From NCBI GenBank assembly GCA_002794775.1, contig NBAY01000007.1, positions 1,054,001-1,118,000 of the forward strand: a DNA stretch of 64,000 bases, read 5' to 3'. The position numbers and the translations under genes are program-made. Source of the stretch: Porodaedalea pini. Its lineage: Eukaryota; Basidiomycota; Agaricomycetes; Hymenochaetales; Hymenochaetaceae. The notes below the pieces were generated by a model that saw only the letters and a program-made list of their open reading frames with translations, ran no database searches and was not told the origin of the DNA. Positions 33,357 through 44,975 of the stretch are shown in pieces; positions within the stretch are counted from its first letter, which is position 1, and each line of letters starts with the position of its first letter.

Positions 33357-35289
33357 TCATAGCCTAGCAAAGACACTGGAGTCCCCAGCTTGCGCCTCCG
33401 CCTGCTCTCTGGCATGCCGGCAAATCCTTTCCCCCTTCTCAGCCCACCAGCGCTCCGCCTCTGCATCTGCATCGTACCCGAACTGCTCCTTGTTTTTGCG
33501 CTGGTCCGCCCATTGGTTGCTGTTTCCTTCGCCGCTGAACTCTACGGACTGCGCGCCGTCGAGTCCCCACTTTGCGCGCTCAGCGGCCATCGCGGCACGC
33601 ATGCTCGCGTCGCGCTCCTCCTGCGCGGGCCCATCGGGCAAGTGGAATATGTGCTGGTTGAGCCGCGAGCTCGCCTGCGTCGCGGCCGTACGCGCATGCC
33701 GGAGGACTTCGTACCCACGAAGCATCGGTGTGAGCTGGGCAGGGTGCGTGAGCCGCGACAGAATGTTGCCGAGCACAGCCGCATCTTCGATTGCCATCGC
33801 CGCGCCTTGTGCACGATATGGCTATACGGTCACGCAGGGTGAGCCGCATGCTTTTATGAAGGAAAAAGAAAAAAGTTTACGAGCATGGGGTGACACGCAT
33901 CGCCTAGCAAAGCAACACGTCCTTCACGATGGATCCACGTCGGGATCGGCTGACGATCCATCAATTTCCACTTCAGAGTCGAGGGCACCATCGACAGAAG
34001 CTTCTCAATTCTAAAAATGCCCCTGTCAATCTCGTGCCTTTTGCTTTACGACCAATCAACTAACCTTGGCTCCCAACCCGCAAAGTCCGCCCGCATTTTT
34101 TCCGCGCTGCCCTCCGCGGTCCATGACTCGACAGAGCCATCGTTGGGGTGGATTAGCACGAGGTTATATTCTCGTTTCGCTCGCTTTTAAAGGCGTAAAT
34201 ACATAATGTCATGAATGGGTACGAAACGCTCACAATGCAATATGCCATTATATGCCTTTGGATCTTGTGAGCTTCGTGCTCTGTATGAAAGGCAGAAAAA
34301 AAAAAGCGCACCTGCCCGGGCCCATCCAAGCTGTCATCTCCGGGTTCTCCACGAATGGCCGTAGCTCAGGATCCGAAAGCATAGTCTCCGTCGGTATGAT
34401 CGCGCGGTACGCTGCATCGCCCGTCGCGGTCGCCTTGGTCGGCTCCCCGAGCACGACCTCACGCACCATGCTCTTCACGCCGTCTGCACCGATGATGAGG
34501 TCCGCAGAGATGATCTCGCCGGTGGTGAGCGTGATTGAAGGCCGCGGTGTGGAAGGGTTGATCGAGGCGACTGTGCTGTTTAGCCGGAGCTTGCTGAGGG
34601 GCGCGGCGAGGTCGAGGAGCAGTCGGTGGAAGTCTGCACGGTGGATGTGAAAGTAGGGCGAGCCATAGTCTTTCTCCATGACATCTCCCCACTTGGTCCA
34701 ACCGACAAGCTTGCCCGTGTTATCTATCCACCAAAGAAAATATGATTACCACACTGATTTCTTATTGGAACTCTCGGCGCGTTTACTCACATCTTCGAAA
34801 AACAATCGCCTCCGGTTTGACGGCGATGTTCCTCAACTGTTCTCCCAGGCCCCATCGTATGAGTAGCCTGCTTACGTTCGGAGTGACCTGAATTCCAGCG
34901 CCGATTTCGCCGATTGCAGGCGCAGACTCCACTATCGTGACACGATGCCCAGCATGGCCTAGTGCGTGAGCAGCAGCTAGACCACCCAGACCACATCCGA
35001 TAACAACTATATCGAGCGAAAGTGGAGCTTTACGCCCACCAAAGAGCTTGAGAGTCTAGTTAAGCAGCAAGAAAGGTTAGCATCAAATTCAAAGCCATTG
35101 TAATATTTGGTGGTAGTCTGGAAACATGTGATAAGCATGAACACGCTCACCTCACTGACGCCGACAGCCTGAGCTCCTGAATCCGCCTCCGCAAAGTGTT
35201 CGGATATGATTGCTGCCTGGCTTTGGCTCTGGATACAAGATACGTCTGACCAAACTATCCAAGGGAAACTTCCTCAGATAACGCACCAT
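33357..35289 (-). CDS. FAD-dependent monooxygenase (salicylate hydroxylase-like)
   Basis: Flavoprotein aromatic hydroxylase family (FAD_binding_3), using NAD(P)H and O2 on a small aromatic or related substrate. Visible motifs in order: VVIGCGLGGLAAAHALG (FAD dinucleotide fold, near 34970-35020), GEIGAGIQVTPNVSRLLIRW, FHIHRADFHRLLLDLA, ADLIIGADGVKSMVRE (the DG motif, near 34470-34520), AWMGPGR, then RVALLGDACHPML spliced to PYRAQGAAMAIEDAAVLG (the GD motif contacting FAD ribityl, near 33780-33930). The C-terminal exon ends SSVFARL at 33357. The length and motif order fit a complete single-domain enzyme. The 5' end is uncertain: an ATG at 35289 lies beside a possible donor, and an upstream exon reading QSQSQAAIISEHFAEADSG or a different frame cannot be decided. 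No neighbour suggests a pathway. Confidence 0.8.
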
Positions 35290-36420
35290 AGTTGTGTTCT
35301 CGAGCTTTCACTACCGATTCACTAGATGTCTGCTCGAGGTCTAAGGCCGGGCAATGAGAGGCGCCCTTGTGTCTTGCGGTGGAAGAGACTCAGCTTGTCT
35401 CAGAAAGCTGGGGTTTCTGTGTTCTCATGACGAGCTTAATTATATAGGAGGATGCAGGGCTGGGAATCGGACCATGAGACACGCGAGGGGCAGCTCTTCT
35501 GTTAAATAGTTTGTGCGAAGTGAGCTTGGAAAGTGTATCGCGGTCACGGACGTGATTCGTAGCTGGTCTGATCACGATTTCCTTGAGCGGACATAGGTGC
35601 GGTTGGGTGTGGCTGTCCTATTTCCGCTTTTTGGATATAGCTCGAATCAGTGGGCTCGATGTGTCCTGGAAGCTCGCTTAAGTCTCTCACAGGAAGTGTG
35701 CAGATTCTCGTTTCGATATTGCAGGATGGCTTCTACTATTTCTCGCAGATGAGTACTTCCACTAACAGCAATTATTAATGTAATTACCGTTGTACGTGTG
35801 TTCTTTGCAGAGACCAGTGGGTGATCATTTATTCCTCTTGTCTAAACTGAACAAGCGAGACCCTTGAGTAATTGAGTTTGACTTGGGAAAAACTGGGAAA
35901 AACCTTCTGCCTTCGGTCAGCCACACGTGACTATCGGCTCAAACAGCCGACTCTGCTGAGCTCAATATTATATTAATCCTACTGCAGTTGAAAAATAAAC
36001 ATCGCGCGCTTGCTCAAAGTAAAATTACGCCAGTATGTTTTTGCCAAATCTTCTTTCCGTGTGAGGGGAGTATATTCATCCTAATAGAACTACGCTGACG
36101 GCGCAGGCGAAATGCCGGATGCAATTCTCCCGCTTATCTGACTGGATTGAATTGCACGCCTTCCAAGTCGATTGCTTGCGAACCACCCCTGGACCAAGCT
36201 CAGGCTGGCATTTTGAGTTATGAAAAGCGTCCGGTCGTCTGAACGGACCGCCTGGAGCCTCGTCGAGGACCTGGTGATTTCACCGAGCTTCGATCGTCGT
36301 CGTGATCCCATTTAGAAAGGCGAGATAAGGTGGGCTCTCGAGGCTTTGCAAGATTTGGAGTATCCGTGAACACTTGGATTCGCAGGGAGAACAAGGTTTC
36401 TCTTATCCTTCGGGAAGCAC
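35290..36420. other. Intergenic, nothing recognised
   Basis: About 1.1 kb with no supported gene. It includes tcacacgtga-type sequence near 35920 and AT-rich segments. Minus-strand frames at 36090-36627 lack starts and motifs. Confidence 0.5.
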
Positions 36421-36946
36421 GGTCATGAATTCGTCGAACCAATCCAAACCTGTTGGTCGTTTCAGGCACAGACAGCGTCCGGTATAAGTTTTAGCCTGCA
36501 ATAAGCAATACGGATTCAATGAGCCAAACGACAGCATCCGTGAAGCTTCAGGGAGACTCGACGAGAAGAAGAAAGAGAGTGTTAGAGGAAATCCAACCAA
36601 GCCTGCCAGACAGCCGAGGTGAGGCATGCTGTACCTGACTTACAATGCACGTTTCTGATTACCTCGCATTAGCTCTGCAGTCCCAATTTGATCGCCTCAC
36701 AGCAACTTGAACAACAGCGTTGAAAGAAGACCGAGACTAGATGCAGTGAAGAAGCAGCTCTCGCCGAGGCTGCACTTACAGGAAGTGCCGACACAAGACA
36801 CTTTACATCCGATGGAGTTACCGCTACGCGGTTCAGCTACCCAACTCAAGGACATGCGCCGCGAGCTCCGCAGACTGAGCGGGCAGATCGATGCGCTCCT
36901 CGCAAAGGCGTGCCCCGATCTATCTCCGCCCCATCTCCAACGCTAG
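36421..36946 (+). CDS. Possible orphan gene with coiled-coil end
   Basis: Tentative. An ATG at about 36424 starts MNSSNQSKPVGRFRHRQRP before a gtataag donor. A stretch with MSQTTASVKLQGDSTRRRKR follows before another donor (gtgaggc near 36620). A later frame ending at 36946 reads QLKDMRRELRRLSGQIDALL, which is helical and charged. I could not join these exons in one frame, so gene limits and even existence are uncertain. The interval 36947-37406 holds only short frames. Confidence 0.2.
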
Positions 36947-37406
36947 ATGCAGTTACGACTCACCATGGCGATCCAAGAGCGGACTTGCTTGATATCATAA
37001 CCGCGAGGACCGAGTGCGTGCGCATTGGCAATTCAGATGCGGAGGGATGGAAGGGCACGTCGAGGGTACACTACAATAGAGTCACAGGCATAGACTCGAA
37101 GCAACCAATCTGAATTCAATCTTTGAGTTGAGACTATATCAAGCATACTCCATAGTGAGCAACTGTTGCAACTCATGCTCTCTTGATATTCCTGTTGCTG
37201 TAGATTCTATTTTGTCGACCATATTCCACGCAGTCCTACTTCGCTCATTCAATCCAACCTAAAAAAATGCGACGTATTGCCGTGTATGTATGAATATCCA
37301 AATAACAAGACTGCGGTCCAATACAACAGTAAGTTAGCAAGTGTTTCTGCGAGAAAAGCAAGATCCAGGAAGGCCCGAGGCTGCTGGTGCAACTCGTCGA
37401 CCTCTA

Positions 37407-39277
37407 CTATGAAAGCAGCATCGACGCCGCAACAACGCCTGTCATAAGACTGAAGATCACTGGAAGAGCTCCGGCACCGAGGTTCAGAGGTATAGCGCGC
37501 TGCGTCGCACTTGAGCTCGAACCAGAGCCAGAAGACTGCGAACCCGAAGGCAGCGGGTTCCCGCCGCCCGTGACCTTCGCGGTCGCGGTTCCAGAGGGCT
37601 GTTGCGCTGTACCACCCGACGACGACACAAATGTGATAGAAGGAATTGGAAGTGACGCCGTCGGCGCGGCGCGGGAAGAAGAAGTAAGCGAGAATGAACG
37701 TGACGACGACGACGAGGGAGAGGCGCTCATACCGTTAGCGCCGCCTGCTGCGTCTGAGAGCTGCGCGAACCCGACGGAGGCGGGGCTGAAGCGGAAGACG
37801 GAGTACACGTTTTTCTGGCGTGGCGGATGGAGGCGTTTAGTCCAAATGAGGGAAGGCGAGAGAGGAACGACGTACGAGGAAGGTGTCTCCGATGACCCAT
37901 GCGGGCGTGGAGCTGCTCTGACCTACGTTCGTGCCCGCGTCGAGGTCGAAAATCCCGCCGAGGCACTGTGAGCCCTGGGTGTCGATCGCGCCGAGATTGA
38001 AGTCCGCATCACTGATCGTCCACGTCCGCGAGCCGAAGTTCATGGTCACATTCACAGTCGTGTCGCACGCTGCGCACAAAATTGAGTCCAAGTGCCAGTA
38101 ATAGCGGAAGACCGAGATACTCACGGAAAGAAAAGAACCCTTCAAGTTGACCCGTTTGATTCTGAGAGTTCGGGATCTGACTGTAAATGCTCGCTACTGC
38201 CGAAGTCGGCCCTGCGACGAGCGTCGTACCCGTGTCGATCGCTGCAAGCGCGGAGTTACCCGTCGGGATGGTCACCGAGTTACCCTGCACAGTAACCGCT
38301 TCAAGCGGAAGGAGCCAAAAACTCGGCGAGACGCCGCTCGGGATATCAACAAAGTCGATATCACCTGTAAATAGACTCGAATTCGTCCCGCCGAGCGTAA
38401 ATGCGCCTCCGGGCTCAAGCTCCGCCGCCTGCGGGTCGTTGACAAAGCGCGTCAGCCAGAAGCTCATCTCTGCGGTACTCAGAGAGTTCCCCTGCGCGAG
38501 TGATTCCCAGAACGGCGTCGCCTTGGACTCGGCGATCGTCTCGAACGCAAGGCCCATCAGTCCTGAAACAGGCGCAGTCAAGAAATTCGACGTGATCTGA
38601 TCAACAATCGCTACGAATGAATTGCATCAGCTCAGTTGCGATACTTGCCAATCCAAATAAAAGCTCACTCAGCGTCTGCCCAGAGACCGTGAAGCCTCCC
38701 ATGTTGACGGTATCCGTAGCGAGCTGGCCTCCTACCTCTCCCGACCCGTAGCTGATCGTTATACTTTGCTGAGATGAAGTGAGGGAGGATGACTGGCTGG
38801 TCTTAAACAAGGGCGTATTTTGCGGACACGCAGAACAATCACTGGAGGCCACCCATAGGTCCGATGACCCGGTGTCGAGAATGACGTTGAAGTCTTGAGC
38901 TCTGCAGAGAAGTCAGAAGTAGCTCGACAAAATGAAAACGAAAAGAGAAACCGAAGACAGATTCACAGAAAGACTCACGGAGACCCAACACTTATAGGAG
39001 CAAAATAGCTTGAATCCGACTGCTGGTTCGTCGTCTGGATGTTTGCGCTGTTCCCTCTCTTCTTCAAAGACGAACCGACCGTCGGTCGACCATACTTCAG
39101 TCGTATGTTGTCCGCGATCGCCGCAAAGTCATCGAGTGTTCTTGGAGCAGCCTTTCGTCTAACGAGCGGTAAATGTAAGGGTGCCGAATCCTGGGCGCCC
39201 GGAGCTGCGAGGACGGAAGTAGAAAGCGTGGAGAGCACAGCAAGGCAGACGGCTGCCGCTGAAAGTTTCGACGTCAT
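37407..39277 (-). CDS. Pepsin-family (A1) aspartic protease, probably GPI-anchored
   Basis: Secreted endopeptidase. The ATG at 39277 (MTSKLSAAAVCLAVLSTLST) starts a signal peptide; the upstream in-frame extension begins with TTG and is ignored. A propeptide with a basic site (SLKKRGN) precedes the mature enzyme. The first catalytic site is VILDTGSSDLWVASS (near 38855-38895). The flap region is ITISYGSGEVGGQLATD, followed by FLTAPVSGLMGLAFETIAES. The second catalytic site is ALAAIDTGTTLVAGP (near 38210-38255). A later exon has CLGGIFDLDAGTN and STPAWVIGDTFL. The last exon (FRFSPASVGFAQLSD) continues into a long Ser/Thr-rich stalk and ends in a hydrophobic tail (GALPVIFSLMTGVVAASMLL), the form expected for a GPI signal. 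A palindromic cgccttataaggcg at about 39411-39424 lies ~135 bases upstream of the start. Confidence 0.88.
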
Positions 39278-41203
39278 TTTCTGAGGCAATCAATGCGGAA
39301 TTTGCGGATGCGTCGGTGTAGACCGCCGTTGTCGTCTAGACAAAGGCGCTCTGGAGGAGAGTGGATGAAGGAGGATATTGCTGCGCAACGGCTTGTCCAC
39401 CGTAAGCACTCGCCTTATAAGGCGAGTCACGCTATTTTTACATGTTCATGGGAAGATTCCCAGTGCCCGCAGCATCCGCGTCCCGAACTCATGCCAGCCA
39501 TGCCGTGAGCTCCATTCTGAGGTAACTCTGTCATGCCGTTCACTTGTAAAGATCGGAGAGGGAATTTTGAGTAAAAAAAGAGAACACGGTATGAATTGCC
39601 TGATGCCTCACGGAATCCTATGCAAACCACGCATGCAACGGACTTGTTCACAAACCACAATCCGCACGTCTGAAGGCATCAATCAGCATGTCTTACTCTA
39701 CGATAAATTTTGGCACTGCCGAGGCACAGAGCCACTGACCGTCCCTTGATGTCATCACGTGTTGGTAACGCGTCGCGCATACCTTATTCAATCTCCGATT
39801 GGAATAAGAGTGCCAAATGCGCTATTGTAAGCGGACCTGCAGAAACCGGAGATAGGTTCGGTAGGTTCTACTTAGCACATCATTGAGTGGAAGCTTAGCT
39901 ACAAAATTAAAGTAAAATATGACGGAATGGACCATATCGTGGGAGCACAAGGACAAGCTTATCGGTGTAAAAGTGAAGGAGTACAGTCCGGACTTCGTTT
40001 TTTAGGATTAGAGATGAAAATTGGAGCTAGTTTGAAGACTTTGTCCATTCGTTAGTAATTCATCTAAAATTTCCTTGATTGTTTTCCTGCTCCCACTATC
40101 ACGAGTTAGTTCTAAGCTGTTCGAAGCTGTATGAATAATGTCGGCAACCAGGACGATCGCAAGCCCGACGCTCAATGACCTTCCCAATGAATATTGTGCT
40201 GGAAGGATGACTCGTATCGCGCAATACTCGCATCCGGATGAATGTCCGTTGCCCCTGAGGACTCTCTCTCTGGCACCTACATATATGTCATTTTCGATGT
40301 GATCCTCTTGTGTGAGCTCAGGCCACTCCCTATATCAGGACGACATCTATGGTGACGTGTAACTGTTTATCCTCGACATGAAAACGAAAATTTGCAAGCG
40401 GTTTGACAGAGTACTTGTTCTGCTTTCGGAGATCTAAAGGATGGCGCTCAATATCGCGAATGGCGAGAGTGACGAGATAACGTAATTCATGACCATTAGA
40501 AGTTAAAGAACGACGGTGTTCACTTGAGATCTGTCAATATACTGTAGCGCGATCGGTAACTACTTACTTTCTTGGTCAGGGGTTTTGCAGATCTCCCGGT
40601 GCCCGTTTGGAGGAGAGGTCTTTGATACGCTCTCCGGTACTACTCTGAGTAGTAAAGGACATTCTGCCCACCCGTGCATTTCCTCATTTGAAAAGCAGAA
40701 AGGCAGGCACGACAAGCAGGTATCCAGAACATTAGCTAGTCATTTGAAGACACTTTGATTGCTTCTATGACCTATTTGACGTCTCAGAGGAACAACGACG
40801 AGACGGAAAGGTATCTAGAAGCGCACTGAATTTTCATGCTGCTTTGAGGTCTTCAGGAAAGTGTGTGTAAGACATAGTTTGGGAGCGCTGCTTCAGACAT
40901 GACACGCAGAGAAATCAGGATCGTCAAACAGTACGCTTGCTGCAGTAATGAAGCTCAGCCGTAGAAGGTGCCTGAGAAATTATCCAGGTTAGTGGCACGA
41001 TACTGATGCTGACGGTCCGGCGAATACCGATTAAATGGTACTTGTTCTCGGTAGCAGGTGAAAGAACACTATCCATGGACGAGTGAGAATATAGCATTGC
41101 CATCAGTATAAGTTTATGTATACAACAATGTAGATTCTACCGTTTCAACTTGCCCTCTAAGGTCCAATCCATCTCCAAAGGATGCACTCCGTCATCTCAG
41201 GCT
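39278..41203. other. Long intergenic region
   Basis: About 1.9 kb without a supported gene. The first part is the aspartic protease promoter side, including the ttataagg palindrome. The rest (39780-41150) is AT-rich with only short frames. I see no tRNA, repeat or conserved block shared with other parts of the window. Confidence 0.5.
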
Positions 41204-42842
41204 TCAGCCATCACTTTCCTCCGAGTCGTTGTCCTCATCGCTCTCGTCCTCATCCTCTGAGTCGTTCGCACCGGCTGTCCAGTCCGACACGTCAAGTTTC
41301 TCGTGCCTGTACACGCCGCCTGCCTCAACCTCGAAACCTGCCTGCGTTATACAGCGGACAAGTTCCGCACGCGTCCCAACGCGCGTGTTTTTTCCCGAGT
41401 ACACACCCATCGAGTTTTGCGCCATCCTCGACGACGCAATACTCCATAAGTACGCACCCGACGAGCTTCGTGTTCTTCCCAATCACACAGTGGCTCCCGA
41501 TTGCGCTGCGTTTCACCGTACTGCGCTCGCCCACGCGCGTCGACGACCCGACCAGGCTGTCCGCCGCGACATTCGCCTTTGGGTCGATCAATGCGCGTAA
41601 AGCGGGGTCATGCGTCGGCGGTGCAGTTGTCCCGAGTGCCGCTCGGTTCAGCTCTAGGTACGCCTGCACGTTGTTCGCTCGCGCAGCGTACCCCTTTGTA
41701 AAAGGATGCACCACGAGCCCGACGCGCAGGCTGGGCGGTGTCGCATCGTCTTCATCCTCGTCCACTGATGGAGAAGAGCCCACGCTGTCTAGAGACGAGG
41801 GTGTTTTGAGCTTCTGCACTGATGGCGGGTATGAGGTCGAATGCTGTAGCGCGAGGGCCTGCGTAGGTGTATTCGTGATCGGGCTAAGCACCTTGGCGTA
41901 TTTTTGCCGTTTTGTACGCTGCGTATGCACTTTGCAGAGCCACGGCAAGAATTCCTCGCGGAATGAGTCGAAGTGTCCCTTCTTCAACTGCAGTGCGTCC
42001 AGCACAGCGTGTCGGCAAACATACACGTGCGCATCCACAAGACGAGTGGAGAGGGTTGTGCGTGGATAAGCCCAAAGTGCGCACATGCGCAGCGCGAGTT
42101 CATCACCGTCACGGTCCTGGTCATCCAGTGTGTCTACGTGCAAGAGCGTGCCGCTCTTCGCGTCGTAAACTACAGGCATCGGCGCAGCAGGCGCAGCCCA
42201 CGCCTCTTCCGCGCTTTTACCCTTCTCAATCTCCGATGTGCGCTGCTCGAAGAAAAGTGCTGTGGCGAGTGCGCCGTCGGTGCTCGCTTCGACTCGGAAT
42301 TTGTTCAGGACGGTCTCGAGGCGCAGGGAAGGTGGTGGAAGGAAGTCACAAGGGAGGAGGACGAAGTCGCCTGAGATACGGGTGGCGAAGTGTGCGAGGA
42401 CACTCGTAGTCCTGCAGGGATGTCTTGCGACTGGTCAAACGTTTGTATCTCGATGCTCAGGTTTGAGAGGGAGGAGGATGAAGGGTCCGAGTTGATGTGG
42501 TGAGATATAGGGTCACGATGAGAGGTTGGGCATATAAGCAGCACGTCTAGAACTTCATCAGCAGACAAATTATATAGATACACTGCGTCTCATACCTTTC
42601 AATCCTGCTTCCTCTATCCAATTCAAAACATACGAAATCATAGGTTTGTTCCCAATGGGAAGTAGCGCCTTCGGACATGGCTGGTCACCATAATTGCTGG
42701 TCAGCGGCTGCAACCTGCAATATCACATCATTTTCACCATTGCGGCACGAGCTTTTACGACTCACTCGTTACCGAATCCTGCCAAAATCACTGCGAGAAA
42801 CTCGCGAGGGTTCCGTATGGACGGTGTGTCCGTGAAGTTCAT
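41204..42842 (-). CDS. Translation initiation factor eIF2B gamma subunit
   Basis: Subunit of the cytosolic guanine-nucleotide exchange factor that recharges eIF2 with GTP. The ATG at 42842 gives MNFTDTPSIRNPREF followed by LAVILAGFGNE (nucleotidyltransferase-like start). The next exon has LQPLTSNYGDQPCPKALLPI and GNKPMISYVLNWIEE (42600-42715). Then come VLLICPTSHRD, TTSVLAHFATRISGDFVLLP (joined across a short shift that I read as an intron or an alternative frame near 42400-42430) and RLETVLNKFRV. The C-terminal half has left-handed beta-helix hexapeptides (KRSAIGSHCVIGKNTKLVG, then EYCVVEDGAKLDGCVLG), and the tail is acidic (SEDEDESDEDNDSEESDG). Domain order, the PKALLPIGNKP motif and length match eIF2B gamma (yeast GCD1) rather than other pyrophosphorylases. 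Long plus-strand frames over it are shadows. Confidence 0.85.
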
Positions 42843-44975
42843 TGCCGGCAAGTTTTACAAGTCCTTTTTCGTCTGCTTGTTTTTACAGCTCTTTCGGAGG
42901 GATCTTATAGAGTTTCGTGACTATCTGCACGATGCGATGCACTTGAGCTTCAGTACATAAATGACAAGAGACGAAATAGATTCGGAGGTAGGATGAGACG
43001 GTCGAGTCATGACTGCAGAAGTAACCGCATTACAATTGTGGCATTCCCACGAATAGAAGTTGTGTTGAACTTTATTTGAAGCGTTGAACTCTACTTGTAA
43101 CTTAGGGTATGCTAATATTGCTATCGTCAGAACAAACATCCAAGTGTCCCCGTGCTTACATCTTTCTTCGACCATATCGCCCGACAGATAAGTTCAATCG
43201 AAGATTGCCTCATTTATGAAGATTATCCGCGAACTGATCTGTCGCCACATGCTCAGTCTCAGAGGATGTGTTCTACTTTGCACCAACACACGTTCCTGGC
43301 TCATGCGGATGGCATCGACCTCCTGTCCAGATATTCGCTACGGCAAGGATCTCATTATACGCCATCTCCCCAAAGTAGCAGAAAGGGCAGAGATTGAGTG
43401 CGCGCGCGAAGGACACGGAAGACGAACGTGCCAATGTCTATATTACATTGCCTGTGCCGGCCATATGCCTAGAGGTTAGAGACTTCTACCTTGTAGACGT
43501 ACATTCAAGTTGTACAAGACATGCGTAAGGTCGGCCAGCTGCAGAATCTGTGAACAATACTGCTCATACCTTCGTCATGAAGCGGTCAAACGCCACGCAC
43601 GCACGCGGGTGACTGGTCGCATGGGATGATACCACGTTCTCCGAGTCCGCCGCACCAATAAGCGACTGAAGCTGAATCCATTCGAGCGCGGAAATGTGTC
43701 CTTGAGTAGTGCTACGAGCTGATCCTCGGTGGCAGCTCTAGTATCGGTCAAACAAATCTCCGCCCCTCGCCCTTAGAGAACTATCACTGCTGGCTCCTAA
43801 ATAAACGAAGCGCGGATTGCTGGTATGCACACGGTGTCAATTAATAGTCTCTACAGAGACGAAATTGCAGACTTACAAGACGTGATTCCGAACAAAGCAC
43901 ATCAACGATGCCTTTTCTGTCTTTCAGGTTGCACCAACGATCAGGATCGAAGGTATACTGTTGGTGATGATGGGAAGCTTGGTGCAAAGAATGACCTTCT
44001 GTGGCATCTACTGTATCTGTTACCAGCTTGACATTACGAACTCTTTGCATTGAGCTTCTCTGATGACGCTCAGATCCGATTAAGAAGGTCCCCTGTTTTC
44101 TTTATGCAATAAAATTATCTGGTCAAAAGTAAAGTAGACAACAAAGCTACATGTGGTCCTTGAGCTTGTACATGTGTCTGAAATGTGTACTGCTTGAGTG
44201 CTTCTCGGTTTTTGATGCAGTGATATGGCAGCAGTCTTGGCTGTAAGCATCTGAAACATCGGCGACACATTTCCCTCGTGTCATTACGCCGGTTTTCATC
44301 TGCAGAAGGCGCTACAGGGAACAAATGGGATGTAGGTAAAGCGATAATATTAATGCTTATGACGAGGGCGATAGGTGCGGATCGAAGGACGCGGCGAGCT
44401 GCAGAGCACATTAGGAAAGTGCGAGTCAGCAAAACGTCGATCAACACCTTCCGAATTCGGCTGTAACCTTCTCTTCTACGCGGGCGGCCTGATGAGCAGA
44501 AATAGCATTACTCGCAATGCTTCCAGACCCTGTTGCATCTCACACACTATGAAAACAGCGCGGCGCACGACAGCTGAAGCTGTTGGTTTCGCTTTCGGTG
44601 TATCATCTTGTAACCACCTTCCGCTTCTTCCTGATAACATCATCGAGTGAGCGACGTGAATAGATCCAACCTTTCATTTATCATTCTAGAATATCCCTCG
44701 ATAGGGGCGGTTGAGCTTTGGGGGCTTACTTCTAGGCAAAAAAAGCTTTTGCTTGTGCTTCCATCAACATTTGCGTATGTTAGGAGTTCCAACTGCTTCT
44801 CTCGTACTTGCTTGCTCACGCAGCTCTTCCATTTCTTCGATGTTCACAATAGCTATGACCTTATGACGATGGGATCAAAGGCTATGCTTGGAGGCAAGTT
44901 TTGTATAAATACGTGAGGTGTCATTAAGTTGCCGAGTTGCGTTCCATATCTTACACCCCTCCCCCGACATCCTGT
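42843..44975. other. Region with short gene fragments only
   Basis: No complete gene supported. Around 43190-43260 (minus) a short stretch resembles the last codons and 3' flank of pyroglutamyl-peptidase (ggataatcttcat, caatcttcgattg). Minus-strand segments near 43560-43720 (TEDQLVALLKDTFPRSNG in one frame, ADSENVVSSHATSHPRACVA in another) and 43830-44050 (HHHQQYTFDPDRWCNLKDRK) look like exon debris of an unknown gene with broken frames. A 110-codon minus frame at 44115-44447 has no recognisable motif. Confidence 0.4.

Noticed and set aside
33346..34014. 222-codon plus-strand ORF
   Set aside because: Antisense shadow of the FAD monooxygenase C-terminal exon.
41182..42069. 295-codon plus-strand ORF
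   Set aside because: Shadow of the eIF2B gamma gene on the other strand; composition follows the opposite frame and no motif or start context supports it.
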